Positions 27,932-37,052 of a stretch of 64,000 nucleotides of DNA are shown one piece after another. Numbering within the stretch: the first letter of the stretch is position 1; each line of letters opens with the position of its first letter. Below the pieces are notes generated by a model. It saw only the letters and a program-made list of their open reading frames with translations. It had not been told where the DNA came from and did not search any database. The stretch is taken from the NCBI RefSeq assembly GCF_002866825.1, contig NZ_PKUS01000002.1, positions 310,001-374,000 of the forward strand, in the 5' to 3' direction. A program made the translations under genes and the position numbers. The DNA is from Pseudohalioglobus lutimaris. Its GTDB lineage: Bacteria > Pseudomonadota > Gammaproteobacteria > Pseudomonadales > Halieaceae.

Positions 27932-29127
27932 GAGCCTTCCCCCACACGCAGTCGAGCCCGTACCTGATCACCCTGGGCGCTGCTGTTTTCCAGGGTTGCC
28001 TGCAGGCCACTCTCAGCAAGCCCGGCACGTATCCGCTCAACGGACTCGTAGTTGGCGGCCAGCAGGTTAAGGCGCATCTCCGCGGCCTTGTCGCTGTAGT
28101 TGATACTGATAATGCTGCCTTTCCCGTCGGCCACTACCTTACCCGTACGGGCCAGCATACTAATGAACCCACTACTCTGGGCAGAGCCGCTGAGTAAGCC
28201 CAGCTGCTGACGCAACTGCTTTTCAGGGTCAACCACTGCGCCCCGGGGAATTGCCTTACGAAAGGTTTCCTGCACCGCACCACGCAGGGCCAGGTTTTCC
28301 TCGCTGAGCTGTCGATAGTCGATCCAGGTCGACAACAGGTGTATCGCCACCGCCGCAGCGAACAGCGCCGCTACATTCCGCCACTGCTGCCACCAACGCT
28401 GCAGGGGCAAGCGCACCGCCCACTCGCCCTGGCGTAGGTTAAGAGCGGCCCGTGGCGCTTCTGCTATTAACATCGCAGAGTAAAAGTCGCCGCTGCGCCA
28501 CTGGATGCGGTCGCGCAACGCGGCCGGAATCAACTGCGTATCCGCCTCCTGCTCATCGCCATAGACGATGATGGCTTCAGGGTCCCCGCTGCCGCCCTGC
28601 AATGCCTGCAACAGCATGGGCAACATTGTTTTCTCCGCACCGAATCCCGCACAGTCGCCGCTGCGCACAATGGCCGTTTCCTGCTCCAGGACCACACACC
28701 ACTCGCCCTCTTGCCATGGCAGCAACAGGGGCTCAGGTAGCCACTGGCTGACCCCGGGGTATTCATCCAGCGCCTCGGCATACTGCTGCATAGACTGGCG
28801 CGCACAAACCGCTACTGCATAATTCAGCTGTCCCTGGGCACAGTGGGAGAAATGCAACTCCGCGACATCCTCTGCCAGATCTTCTTCCAGGATGAACGGC
28901 AGGGACTTGTCGAGGTGGCGGCGTTCCTCGGCTGCTATCTGCAGCTCGAGCAGGCGTACATCTGCGGCGGGGACGGCAAACAGGGGCGTCAGTTTGCGCT
29001 GTTGCAACACGGCACGCAGGGTGTCCTGCGCCTGTGGTTGGTCCAGCCACTGGGGGCCATCATTGGCACCTGCCGGATACCAGGCCAGGCGACCCTGGAG
29101 CAAACGGATTACAGCGACTTCTCGCAA
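27928..29127 (-). CDS. gspL: type II secretion protein L
   Basis: A 399-residue protein with an actin-like cytoplasmic domain (~1-235), one TM (about 250-266, NVAALFAAAVAIHLL) and a periplasmic domain. It recruits the GspE ATPase to the membrane. It starts with TTG at 29127, backed by GAGAGA 7 bases upstream, and overlaps gspK by 19 bases and gspM by 4. Confidence 0.88.
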   Translation of the reverse strand: MREVAVIRLLQGRLAWYPAGANDGPQWLDQPQAQDTLRAVLQQRKLTPLFAVPAADVRLLELQIAAEERRHLDKSLPFILEEDLAEDVAELHFSHCAQGQLNYAVAVCARQSMQQYAEALDEYPGVSQWLPEPLLLPWQEGEWCVVLEQETAIVRSGDCAGFGAEKTMLPMLLQALQGGSGDPEAIIVYGDEQEADTQLIPAALRDRIQWRSGDFYSAMLIAEAPRAALNLRQGEWAVRLPLQRWWQQWRNVAALFAAAVAIHLLSTWIDYRQLSEENLALRGAVQETFRKAIPRGAVVDPEKQLRQQLGLLSGSAQSSGFISMLARTGKVVADGKGSIISINYSDKAAEMRLNLLAANYESVERIRAGLAESGLQATLENSSAQGDQVRARLRVGEGS

Positions 29128-30185
29128 GCTGGTTCTCTCTTCGGTTGAGGGAGTGATACCCGGCCGTCGGCAATGCGACTGAGCACACTCACCTGACGGT
29201 TTTGACGTTGCAGCACACTGTACAAGCGCTGGTTCCTGCCGGCAACTTCAACCCGCGCACGCAGCAGGAAATATTCCGACTGCTGGGTCAACAGGCCTGC
29301 CATCTGTACCTGCAGTTTCTCCTTGTTGTCAGCGAGCACCGGGTGGTCGAAGAAATCTGCCAGGTCGGTAAAGCCGTTCTCACAGCGATAGCTGGCGAGT
29401 GCCGCACCCTCTTCAGCGCTCAGCGGAACCAGTTCGTCCTGTGGGGCCACTGAGCGCAGTACCATGGCTGGTGCAGTGTGAATGTTCAACCGCCCGGAGA
29501 CCTGCGGCCAGACCGTGACAAACGGTTGCAATGCCTGGAATAGCTCCGCTGTCATACCCTTCACCGCACGCAATTCGCTGACGCTCGCCATCGGACGATT
29601 GGCAACGCGGTAGGCAGGCGTCAGCCCGGTATAATAGTCGTCTTCTGCACCATCGAGGCGCGCCTGCTGATCGCCGTCAACCCAGTCGCCAACGGCCTGG
29701 GTAATGGTAATGGCCTGCTGCTCACTGAGTTCTGGCTCCGCAACCGCCTGCAACAGGCGGATAAACTGCGCCTGGGCCGGAGTAAAGCGGGGCTGCCCTG
29801 CTCCCTGCTGCGTCACTTCGGTGAGCGAGTTGAGGTTGAACCGGCCCTGCAGATCCTCCACTTCACCGGCAAGCCAGCCGCCGTCTTCCAGAGGATAAGG
29901 CACCTCGTCACGCGCCCAGATATCCTCTAGCGTGTCCTGTGCCACCTCCGCCTTGGCGTCGGCATCATAATCGGCAAGTAGTGCCAGGGTCGCCAGCCCC
30001 TCTGCGCCGCGCAGGTAGGATCGTGATTGCTCGTCAATAAAAATGTTTGAGCTGCGCTGATAAAGGCGGGTGAAATCACTCTGCATGGCGACAATCAGCG
30101 CTGCACTGAGGGCGAACACCAGCATGGCCGCCACCAGGGCAGCTCCGCGTTGGGTGCAGTGCGGGTTAGAGTGGCGGCAGCGCAT
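29109..30185 (-). CDS. gspK: type II secretion minor pseudopilin K
   Basis: A 358-residue minor pseudopilin. The leader ends QRG before AALVAAMLVFALSAALIVAM; as is usual for GspK, the Glu at mature position 5 is missing. The large C-terminal domain includes a helix-hairpin-helix-like KGMTAELFQALQPF. With GspI and GspJ it forms the tip of the pseudopilus. It overlaps gspJ by 20 bases. Confidence 0.9.
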   Translation of the reverse strand: MRCRHSNPHCTQRGAALVAAMLVFALSAALIVAMQSDFTRLYQRSSNIFIDEQSRSYLRGAEGLATLALLADYDADAKAEVAQDTLEDIWARDEVPYPLEDGGWLAGEVEDLQGRFNLNSLTEVTQQGAGQPRFTPAQAQFIRLLQAVAEPELSEQQAITITQAVGDWVDGDQQARLDGAEDDYYTGLTPAYRVANRPMASVSELRAVKGMTAELFQALQPFVTVWPQVSGRLNIHTAPAMVLRSVAPQDELVPLSAEEGAALASYRCENGFTDLADFFDHPVLADNKEKLQVQMAGLLTQQSEYFLLRARVEVAGRNQRLYSVLQRQNRQVSVLSRIADGRVSLPQPKREPACEKSL

Positions 30186-30822
30186 AGATTCGCCTCATTT
30201 CTCCCCAGTCACTCAGCTGCAGCCGCACCTCTATGGCCAGCGGAGGACCCAGGCCTGCTCCCGGCCGGCTGGTGTCGGATACCCAGTTCTCCGTCCAGCC
30301 GCGAGTATCGAGTTCCGTCCCGGTGCCCACACTACGGGCGCCGTCGACGCCGTCCAGGAATAGCAGCCTGATCTCATCAACATCCTCCAGCAGCAGCGCG
30401 GATTGCGCTTCGGTATCCCCGGCGCGGTCCAGCACCGGATAACTGTCCCGCCACAGGCTATTGTCTTCCAGGCGATAGTTGACGCGCTGCACTTCAGGCC
30501 GCTCCTGCCCCAATGGGTTGTGCCAGCCACCCCGACTCAGGCTGAGCGGAAAACGCGCGGCCATACCGCCCTGCATGGCAGGTTCCAGTTCACCGAATTC
30601 ATCGCGCACGGGACGCGCCACAAACTGCTCCAGGTCGCGGGAGATTATCATCCACGCCCGGTTGATTCGATACACCCTCTCAGCCGTCGCCTGCGTGCTC
30701 TCTACGCCGGTGATAACAGTGCTGAAACTGGTAAAGGCGATGACCGAGACGAAGGCAGTGATAGCCAGGGCTATCAGTACCTCAACCAGGGTGAAACCCC
30801 GCTCGCGATCAGTCCTGCGCAC
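30166..30822 (-). CDS. gspJ: type II secretion minor pseudopilin J
   Basis: A 218-residue minor pseudopilin with a class III leader MRRTDRERG cleaved before FTLVEVLIALAITAF; Glu5 is present. GTG start at 30822. It overlaps gspI by 14 bases and gspK by 20. GspJ forms the pseudopilus tip with GspI and GspK. Confidence 0.92.
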   Translation of the reverse strand: MRRTDRERGFTLVEVLIALAITAFVSVIAFTSFSTVITGVESTQATAERVYRINRAWMIISRDLEQFVARPVRDEFGELEPAMQGGMAARFPLSLSRGGWHNPLGQERPEVQRVNYRLEDNSLWRDSYPVLDRAGDTEAQSALLLEDVDEIRLLFLDGVDGARSVGTGTELDTRGWTENWVSDTSRPGAGLGPPLAIEVRLQLSDWGEMRRIYALPPL

Positions 30823-31231
30823 CGTTCACTTCCACTTCGGCCTTCAGGTCAGCGGGCAGGAATGCCACCAGGGTATAGAGCGGCTGCCCCGCATCACCCT
30901 CCTCCGCGGCAACGTCGATCTCCAGTCGGTAGAAGAGCGGCACATCGGTAACCTTGCTCTCCATCCACCAGTACCAATCACGATCGGCCATACGGGTAAC
31001 ACCGCTGTCACGCCCCTTGAGCAAGTCCTGTCGGGCATAGGCAAGTATGCGTGCCTCCGCCAGCTTATTGGCGGCCACGGCATGGGCCAGGGCCTTGTCG
31101 CGAAGATAGGCGGTCGCATCCACCTGCCGGCTCAGGGTTACCATCAGCGCCGGCAAAGCCAGCGCTACAACGGCCAGGGCTACCATTACCTCCACCAGGG
31201 TGAAGCCGGTGACCGCGCCATGCCGCTTCAC
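30809..31231 (-). CDS. gspI: type II secretion minor pseudopilin I
   Basis: A 140-residue minor pseudopilin with leader VKRHGAVTG before FTLVEVMVALAVVAL. GTG 31231 is chosen because its GTGA overlaps the gspH stop and GAGG lies 7 bases upstream; a longer frame to 31306 would overlap gspH and move the prepilin leader inward. It is processed by a prepilin peptidase that is not encoded in this operon. Confidence 0.9.
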   Translation of the reverse strand: MKRHGAVTGFTLVEVMVALAVVALALPALMVTLSRQVDATAYLRDKALAHAVAANKLAEARILAYARQDLLKGRDSGVTRMADRDWYWWMESKVTDVPLFYRLEIDVAAEEGDAGQPLYTLVAFLPADLKAEVEVNGAQD

Positions 31232-31794
31232 AGATCTTCCTCGTCCGCAGACTGCCCCCGGCGCAATGCCTGGAAGTTGCCCAGCAGATCCCATTCCAGT
31301 CGCCACAGCAGCTCGTCCGTTTTCGTTTCGCGTATCGTCATTGCGCCGGGTGCGGTCTCACCGCTGGCGTAAAAAACCAACTGCGGTTGCGGAATGGCCG
31401 GGTTGGCAACCAACGCCTCTTCATCCTCTGCCACGCCGTCCAGCTCCAGTTGCACGACTACACCGGGTGGCAGTACTGTCGGCGCAAAGACCTCTTTACT
31501 ACCGGTGGGGGGCTGCCAACCCGTGGGGCTCTCTTCATACCAATCAAAGTGGAAGCGCCACTGCCCCTGATCATCTTCCATGGACACTGCCAGGGCGTAG
31601 TTAACGCCGGTGAACTGCGCCTCGTCGAGGGCATAATTGGCGCTGTCGGCCAGGCCTTCAACCGCGGCCTGCAATAGAATATCCCGGTCGCCGGAGCCGA
31701 TATTGAGCGTTACCAGCGAGGTAACCAGGACGACCACGAACAGGGCAACCAACAGCTCCAGCAGGCTGAACCCTCGCTGCCGGTCACCTTTCAC
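31228..31794 (-). CDS. gspH: type II secretion minor pseudopilin H
   Basis: A 188-residue minor pseudopilin with leader MKGDRQRG before FSLLELLVALFVVVLV. GTG start at 31794, 2 bases after gspG. It connects the pseudopilus tip complex to the GspG filament. Overlaps gspI by 4 bases. Confidence 0.9.
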   Translation of the reverse strand: MKGDRQRGFSLLELLVALFVVVLVTSLVTLNIGSGDRDILLQAAVEGLADSANYALDEAQFTGVNYALAVSMEDDQGQWRFHFDWYEESPTGWQPPTGSKEVFAPTVLPPGVVVQLELDGVAEDEEALVANPAIPQPQLVFYASGETAPGAMTIRETKTDELLWRLEWDLLGNFQALRRGQSADEEDL

Positions 31795-31796
31795 GA

Positions 31797-32234
31797 TTAC
31801 TCTTCAGCTGTTTTCCAGTTACCGATATCGGCATTCTGATCCTCCCCTCCGGAGAGGCCATCAGCACCCAGGCTATAGATGTCCACTTCGCCATTCTCGC
31901 CGGGGCTGAGATAGAGGTAGGGTCGACCCCAGGGGTCAATGGGCAGCTCGGGCAGGTAGCCGCCCTTCTTGAAATTGCGCGGCACCGGGTCCAGGGAGCT
32001 GGCTTCCACCAGCGCTTCCAGTCCCTGCTCAGTGGTGGGGTAGACGTAGTTGTCCAGGCGATAGATCTTCAGCGCCGTTTCTATAGCCTTGAAGTCGGCC
32101 TGGACTTTCTGCACTCGCGCCTCATCGGCCCGATTGAGGACCGTGGGTGCCACCACGCTGATCAGCAGCCCCATAATGACCAGGACCACGAGGATTTCCA
32201 CCAGCGAAAACCCGCCGTTTCTGAATGCTTTCAT
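31797..32234 (-). CDS. gspG: type II secretion major pseudopilin G
   Basis: A 145-residue major pseudopilin, subunit of the periplasmic pseudopilus. Leader MKAFRNGG, cleaved before FSLVEILVVLVIMGLL; the GspG core with IYRLDNYVYPTTEQGLEALV and the C-terminal calcium-site region (GRPYLYLSPGENGEVDIYSLGADGLSGGEDQNADIGNW) is complete. ATG start, 4 bases after gspF. Confidence 0.96.
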   Translation of the reverse strand: MKAFRNGGFSLVEILVVLVIMGLLISVVAPTVLNRADEARVQKVQADFKAIETALKIYRLDNYVYPTTEQGLEALVEASSLDPVPRNFKKGGYLPELPIDPWGRPYLYLSPGENGEVDIYSLGADGLSGGEDQNADIGNWKTAEE

Positions 32235-32238
32235 GTCG

Positions 32239-33459
32239 TTATTTCACCATTGTGTTCAAGTCGAATATGGGCAGCAGGATAGCCAGCACGATGAGTAACA
32301 CCATGCCGCCCATCACTACCACCATGAGCGGTTCAAACAGGGCCATTACCGTGCCCAGTGTCATCTCCAACTCCCGTTCCTGATTGGCAGCGGAGCGCTC
32401 AAGCATGGTTTCCAGCTCACCACTTGCCTCACCGCTGGCCACCATGTGCACCATCATCGGCGGAAAGCGGCCGCTCTGTTGCAGTGCCCGATTGAGACTG
32501 CTGCCCTCCTGCACAAGTTCCGCGACCGCTTTACTGTCGTCGCGCAGCACCAGATTGGTCAACACCTGCCCGGCGATACGCAGTGCATCCAGCAGGGGCA
32601 CACCGCTGGCCATGAGGATACTCAACGTGGAGGCAAATCGCGCCGTGTCCAGAGCGACTATCAGTCGCGACAGCCCGGGCACCCGCAGTAGTAAACGGTG
32701 CCACTTGCGCCGCCTTGACTCACTGCGCAACAGCCGACGAACCAGCATCGCCGATGCAATGAGGCCCACCAACACCCAGACGCCCCAGGCCCGGAAAAAG
32801 TTACTGGTAGCGATCAATGCCTGGGTCAGCCAGGGCAGCTCGCGGCTGGAGTGAGTGAAGATACCCACCAGCTCGGGCACGACAAAAACCATCAACGCCA
32901 CAACCACGGCGATGGCCACACCCACCAGTATGAACGGGTAGATCATGGCCATTTTCAGCTTCTGGCTGGTGTATTGGCGCTGCTCCGTATAATCCGCCAG
33001 TTGCTCAAGCACCGGCCCGAGAAAACCGGCGTGCTCGCCTGCAGTCACCATGGCCCGGTACATTTCGTTGAATACCAGCGGAAACTCTGCCATGGCGTAA
33101 GCCAGGGTATAGCCCTCCGACACCCGCGAGCGCACCTGCAACAACAAGCCCTTTATTCGTGCATTACGGCTTTGCTGGGCCGCGGCCTGCAGCGCCTCGT
33201 CCAGGGGCAGGTTGGACTGCACCAGGGTGGAAAGCTGCCGCGTGACCATGGCCAGGTCGCCGGCGGATATTCGCGGCTGCAGGAAGCCGGGGCGCCAGGA
33301 GGCGCTATTGGCAGCCGTCCTGTTGGCTTCCTCCACCTCCACCGGGCGCAGCTTGCGCGAACGCAACTGGCCACGCACCTGGCGTTCCGAGTCGCCTTCC
33401 AGGAATCCCTTGACCAGCTTTCCGTCGGCATTCAGCGCCCGGTAGCGATAGGCCGTCAC
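32239..33459 (-). CDS. gspF: type II secretion inner-membrane platform protein F
   Basis: A 406-residue polytopic inner-membrane protein with two GspF repeats of about 120 residues (near 70-195 and 272-395) and three TM helices. It is the platform on which the pseudopilus is assembled by GspE. GTG start, 3 bases after gspE. Its paralogue in the type IV pilus system, pilC, begins at 63042. Confidence 0.95.
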   Translation of the reverse strand: MTAYRYRALNADGKLVKGFLEGDSERQVRGQLRSRKLRPVEVEEANRTAANSASWRPGFLQPRISAGDLAMVTRQLSTLVQSNLPLDEALQAAAQQSRNARIKGLLLQVRSRVSEGYTLAYAMAEFPLVFNEMYRAMVTAGEHAGFLGPVLEQLADYTEQRQYTSQKLKMAMIYPFILVGVAIAVVVALMVFVVPELVGIFTHSSRELPWLTQALIATSNFFRAWGVWVLVGLIASAMLVRRLLRSESRRRKWHRLLLRVPGLSRLIVALDTARFASTLSILMASGVPLLDALRIAGQVLTNLVLRDDSKAVAELVQEGSSLNRALQQSGRFPPMMVHMVASGEASGELETMLERSAANQERELEMTLGTVMALFEPLMVVVMGGMVLLIVLAILLPIFDLNTMVK

Positions 33460-33462
33460 CGG

Positions 33463-34977
33463 TCAGGCCACTGAGGTGACGCGCATCACCTCTGCCAGGC
33501 TGGTTTCGCCGGCAAGAATACGGCGACGGCCATCTGCCTGTATGGAAGGATAAAGCTGACGCGCGTGCGCCAGCATGTCCTGCTCACTCGCGCCCTCGTA
33601 AATCAACGCGCGCAGGGTATCGTCCACCTCAATCATTTCGTATATACCGGTACGGCCACGATAGCCGGTGTAGTTACACTTGTCGCAGCCCTGGGCCTGA
33701 AACAGGGTAATCGCTTCACCTCCGGCATCCACCTGCAGCAGCTCCCGCTCGGCATCACTGGCCGCGGCACCTTCGCGACAGGCTTTACACAGCAGGCGCA
33801 CCAGTCGCTGGGACATCACCGCCAGCAGACTGGAGGACACCAGGAACGGTTCGATCCCCATGTCCTTCAGGCGGGTGATAGCGCCGATAGCCGTATTGGT
33901 GTGCAGTGTTGACAGTACCAGGTGGCCGGTGAGCGATGCCTGCACCGCTATTTCACCGGTTTCCAGGTCACGGATTTCACCCACCATCACCACATCGGGG
34001 TCCTGCCGCAGAATGGCGCGCAGGCCGCGGGCAAACGTCATCTCAACCTTGGCATTAACCTGGGTCTGTCCCACACCGGGCAGCATATATTCCACTGGGT
34101 CCTCGATGGTGAGGATATTCCGCGAAGTCTGGTTGATATCAGAGAGGCCGGCATACAACGTGGTGGTTTTGCCGGAGCCGGTTGGACCGGTGACCAGAAT
34201 AATACCGTGGGGGCTGTGCAGGTGCCGGCGATAGGCCTCCAGCACCTGCTCATTCATGTTCAACTGATCAAGCTTTAGCTGACCCGCAGCAGTGTCCAGC
34301 AAGCGCAGCACCACGCGCTCCCCGTGAGCCGACGGAATGGTAGACATGCGTATGTCCACCGAGTGCCCGGCGATTTTCACGGAAATGCGACCATCCTGGG
34401 GAACGCGCTTCTCCGCAATGTCCAGCTTGGCCATGACCTTCAGGCGCGATACCAGCAGCGGCGCGAGTGCACGCTTTGGGGACAGTACTTCCGCCAGCAC
34501 CCCGTCGATACGGTACCTGACACTCAACCTGTCCTCGAAGGTTTCGATATGAATATCCGAGGCCTGTTCACGTACCGCCTGGGAGAGGATGGCGTTAATG
34601 AGGCGAATGATGGGCGCATCGTCGTCTGCCTCCATCAGGTCACCGGACTCGGGGATCTCTTCTGCGAGGCGCGAAAGATCGACATCCGCGCCGATGTCCT
34701 CCGCCATCTGCACCGCTTCACTGTTGTCGCGCTGGTAAGCAATGGTCAGCCGACGCTGAAACTCCTGCGCGTCAACCAGTTCCAGGCGGAAGGGGCCTCC
34801 CAGGTAACGTCGCAGCTCAATGAGCACCTGCAGTTCAGGTTCACCCTGGGCAAGAACTAAAGGCCCATCTGCGTGATCCTGCAGCAGTACTCCCTTCTGC
34901 TGGGCAAACGCGAATGGCAGGCCGCCATGCACCGAGGAGCGAGGCGGGTCCTGCACTGCGGCATCTGCTGCCGTCAT
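33463..34977 (-). CDS. gspE: type II secretion ATPase E
   Basis: A 504-residue secretion ATPase that drives pseudopilus assembly. It has a Walker A GPTGSGKTTT (from residue 264), Asp box and Walker B (MVGEIRDLET), His box (GHLVLSTLHTN), and a zinc-binding insert with two Cys pairs (CKAC and CDKC). Its start ATG overlaps the gspD stop by one base (TAATG). Confidence 0.96.
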   Translation of the reverse strand: MTAADAAVQDPPRSSVHGGLPFAFAQQKGVLLQDHADGPLVLAQGEPELQVLIELRRYLGGPFRLELVDAQEFQRRLTIAYQRDNSEAVQMAEDIGADVDLSRLAEEIPESGDLMEADDDAPIIRLINAILSQAVREQASDIHIETFEDRLSVRYRIDGVLAEVLSPKRALAPLLVSRLKVMAKLDIAEKRVPQDGRISVKIAGHSVDIRMSTIPSAHGERVVLRLLDTAAGQLKLDQLNMNEQVLEAYRRHLHSPHGIILVTGPTGSGKTTTLYAGLSDINQTSRNILTIEDPVEYMLPGVGQTQVNAKVEMTFARGLRAILRQDPDVVMVGEIRDLETGEIAVQASLTGHLVLSTLHTNTAIGAITRLKDMGIEPFLVSSSLLAVMSQRLVRLLCKACREGAAASDAERELLQVDAGGEAITLFQAQGCDKCNYTGYRGRTGIYEMIEVDDTLRALIYEGASEQDMLAHARQLYPSIQADGRRRILAGETSLAEVMRVTSVA

Positions 34978-37013
34978 TACTCTTCCTCCACAGTGCCCGC
35001 GCTGGCTTCCTGTTCCTGCACCATCTCATCCAGCTGCTGGATCTGCTCTTCCCACTCCGGTAGCACAGGCAGGTTACCGTCATCGAGGAACATCAGGCCC
35101 TGCTCCCTGCGCAGCAGTTGCTGGTCACGAATGTAGCGATACTTGTCGGCCGTCGCGCCGTCCAGTTCTTCATCGTCGCGAATGATTGTCGGGCGAATAA
35201 ATATCAGCAGGTTGGTTTTATCCACCTGTACGCTGTCGCTGCGGAACAGGCGCCCAAGGAAGGGGATATCGCCAAGAATGGGCACTTTCTGTTGGCCATC
35301 CTGCACCTGGTCCTCGATCAGCCCACCGAGCACCACGACCTGATTGTCCCGTGCCAGCACCTTGGTCTGTATTTTGCGCTCACTGGTGATGAGGTCGGCG
35401 GCGTCAGAGATCTGTGAAGCACCAACAATGACATTGGACACTTCCTGCTCGATATCGAGCACCACCGAGTCCCCTTCGTTGATATGCGGGGTCACGGAAA
35501 GCGTAATACCAACGTTTTCACGCTCAATCGTCTGGAAAGGGTTGGACGCACCTTCATTGGAGCCCGTATTGGTAAACGAGCCAGTGATGAAAGGCACATT
35601 TTGGCCAACCGTGATATACGCCTCCTGGTTGTCCAGGGTGAGCAAGCTCGGTGTTGACAGGATATTGGCATTCCCCTGAGTCTTCAGGGCGTTGAGCACA
35701 ACGGTCATGGTCAGGTCGTCGTCGACGCTACCCCAGCCCAGGGATAGCCCGGGGATACCGGCCAGGGCACCGGCGAGGTCCTGCGCATTGAACTCGCCAT
35801 CGCGATCGTCATCATCGTCATCACCGCCGGGCGCAATCGCCCCGGCCAACTGCTGGGCGGTGCTCTGGCTGTTAATATTGCTGCCATAGAAGCCCTCATC
35901 GTTGGCAAACAACCACTGCAGTCCCAACTCCTGGGCATCGCCGGCGGTCATTTCCACGATAATGGCCTCCACCAGCACCTGTGCACGGCGTATGTCCAGT
36001 CGACGAATCACCGATTCAACGGCCGCCATCTCATCTGCGTCAGCTGTAATGATCAGCGCGTTGGTGCCCTCATCAGCTTCTATCGTTGACGTATTCCCGG
36101 AAGAACGCGCGGGTTTGTTTCCCTCTCCCGAATCAAGCCGCTCGATGTTCTGCATTACCTTGGTCAGGACTTCGGCGATTTCTTTGGCCTGGGCATACTC
36201 CAGATAGACTACTTTGACGTTGCCACTTTGCTCCAGCGGGGTGTCGAGATGACGAATCAACTGCGCCATACGCGCCCTTTCCATCTCGTCGCCACTGACC
36301 AGCACGCTGTTGGTGCGCGCATCGGGCACCAACAGCACCTCTGGCTCGGCACCGCCGCTCTGCTTGGCCTCGGACTTTTTCAACTGATCGAGCATGGACA
36401 CCACATCATCAGCCACCGCGTAGCGCAGCTTGATAATGTCTGTTTTTTGCACCGCTGACTGGTCCATGCGCTGGATGATGTCGCGGATTCGCTCAATGTT
36501 GGCTGATACATCGGAAATGATAATCGCATTGCTGGGCGCGTAAGCGGCCATGTGCGCCTGCTGCGGGACCAGAGGCCTCAATACCGGGATCAGTTTGGCC
36601 GCGGAGATATTGTCCAGGCGGATTACCTGCGTCACATACTCGTCGCTGCTCCTGGGGCCATCATCTGCGACAGAGACAGGAGAAGAGCGGGCGTCCTTGC
36701 TCTGGATCACTCTGACTACACCCCCGGAGCGAACGGCGGTGTAGCCATGCACATCGAGGATAGAGAGAAACAGGTCGTACAGCTCTTCCTTGGACACAGG
36801 CTTGCTGGAAACAACCTTGACTTTACCTTTAACGGCAGGGTCCACGACGATAGTGGTACCCGTCACTTCAGCGACGAACTTGATCAGTTCCTGAATGTCG
36901 GTTTCTTTCAGGTTGACGGTGTAATCCTGGGCGAACGCGGCGCCGCCCGGGAGTACCGCAGATAACAGCGCGGCCAGAAGTACGGCCCGGATGCGGCGCA
37001 AAGTGGCTTTCAC
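34977..37013 (-). CDS. gspD: type II secretion secretin D
   Basis: A 678-residue outer-membrane secretin that forms the exit channel. Signal peptide 1-28 (KATLRRIRAVLLAALLSAVLPGGAAFA), N0 domain (YTVNLKETDIQELIKFVAEVTG), N1-N3 KH-like repeats, a Gly/Asp-rich loop (GGDDDDDDRDGEF) within N3/secretin, and the secretin core with VPFITGSFTN and VVLGGLIED. GTG 37013 is preferred since GAGGA precedes it and it yields a normal signal peptide; GTG 37049 would add 12 residues. No pilotin gene is nearby. Confidence 0.94.
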   Translation of the reverse strand: MKATLRRIRAVLLAALLSAVLPGGAAFAQDYTVNLKETDIQELIKFVAEVTGTTIVVDPAVKGKVKVVSSKPVSKEELYDLFLSILDVHGYTAVRSGGVVRVIQSKDARSSPVSVADDGPRSSDEYVTQVIRLDNISAAKLIPVLRPLVPQQAHMAAYAPSNAIIISDVSANIERIRDIIQRMDQSAVQKTDIIKLRYAVADDVVSMLDQLKKSEAKQSGGAEPEVLLVPDARTNSVLVSGDEMERARMAQLIRHLDTPLEQSGNVKVVYLEYAQAKEIAEVLTKVMQNIERLDSGEGNKPARSSGNTSTIEADEGTNALIITADADEMAAVESVIRRLDIRRAQVLVEAIIVEMTAGDAQELGLQWLFANDEGFYGSNINSQSTAQQLAGAIAPGGDDDDDDRDGEFNAQDLAGALAGIPGLSLGWGSVDDDLTMTVVLNALKTQGNANILSTPSLLTLDNQEAYITVGQNVPFITGSFTNTGSNEGASNPFQTIERENVGITLSVTPHINEGDSVVLDIEQEVSNVIVGASQISDAADLITSERKIQTKVLARDNQVVVLGGLIEDQVQDGQQKVPILGDIPFLGRLFRSDSVQVDKTNLLIFIRPTIIRDDEELDGATADKYRYIRDQQLLRREQGLMFLDDGNLPVLPEWEEQIQQLDEMVQEQEASAGTVEEE

Positions 37014-37052
37014 GTATGCTTGTCCTCTATTCACTTGCAGTAGGGGCACGGT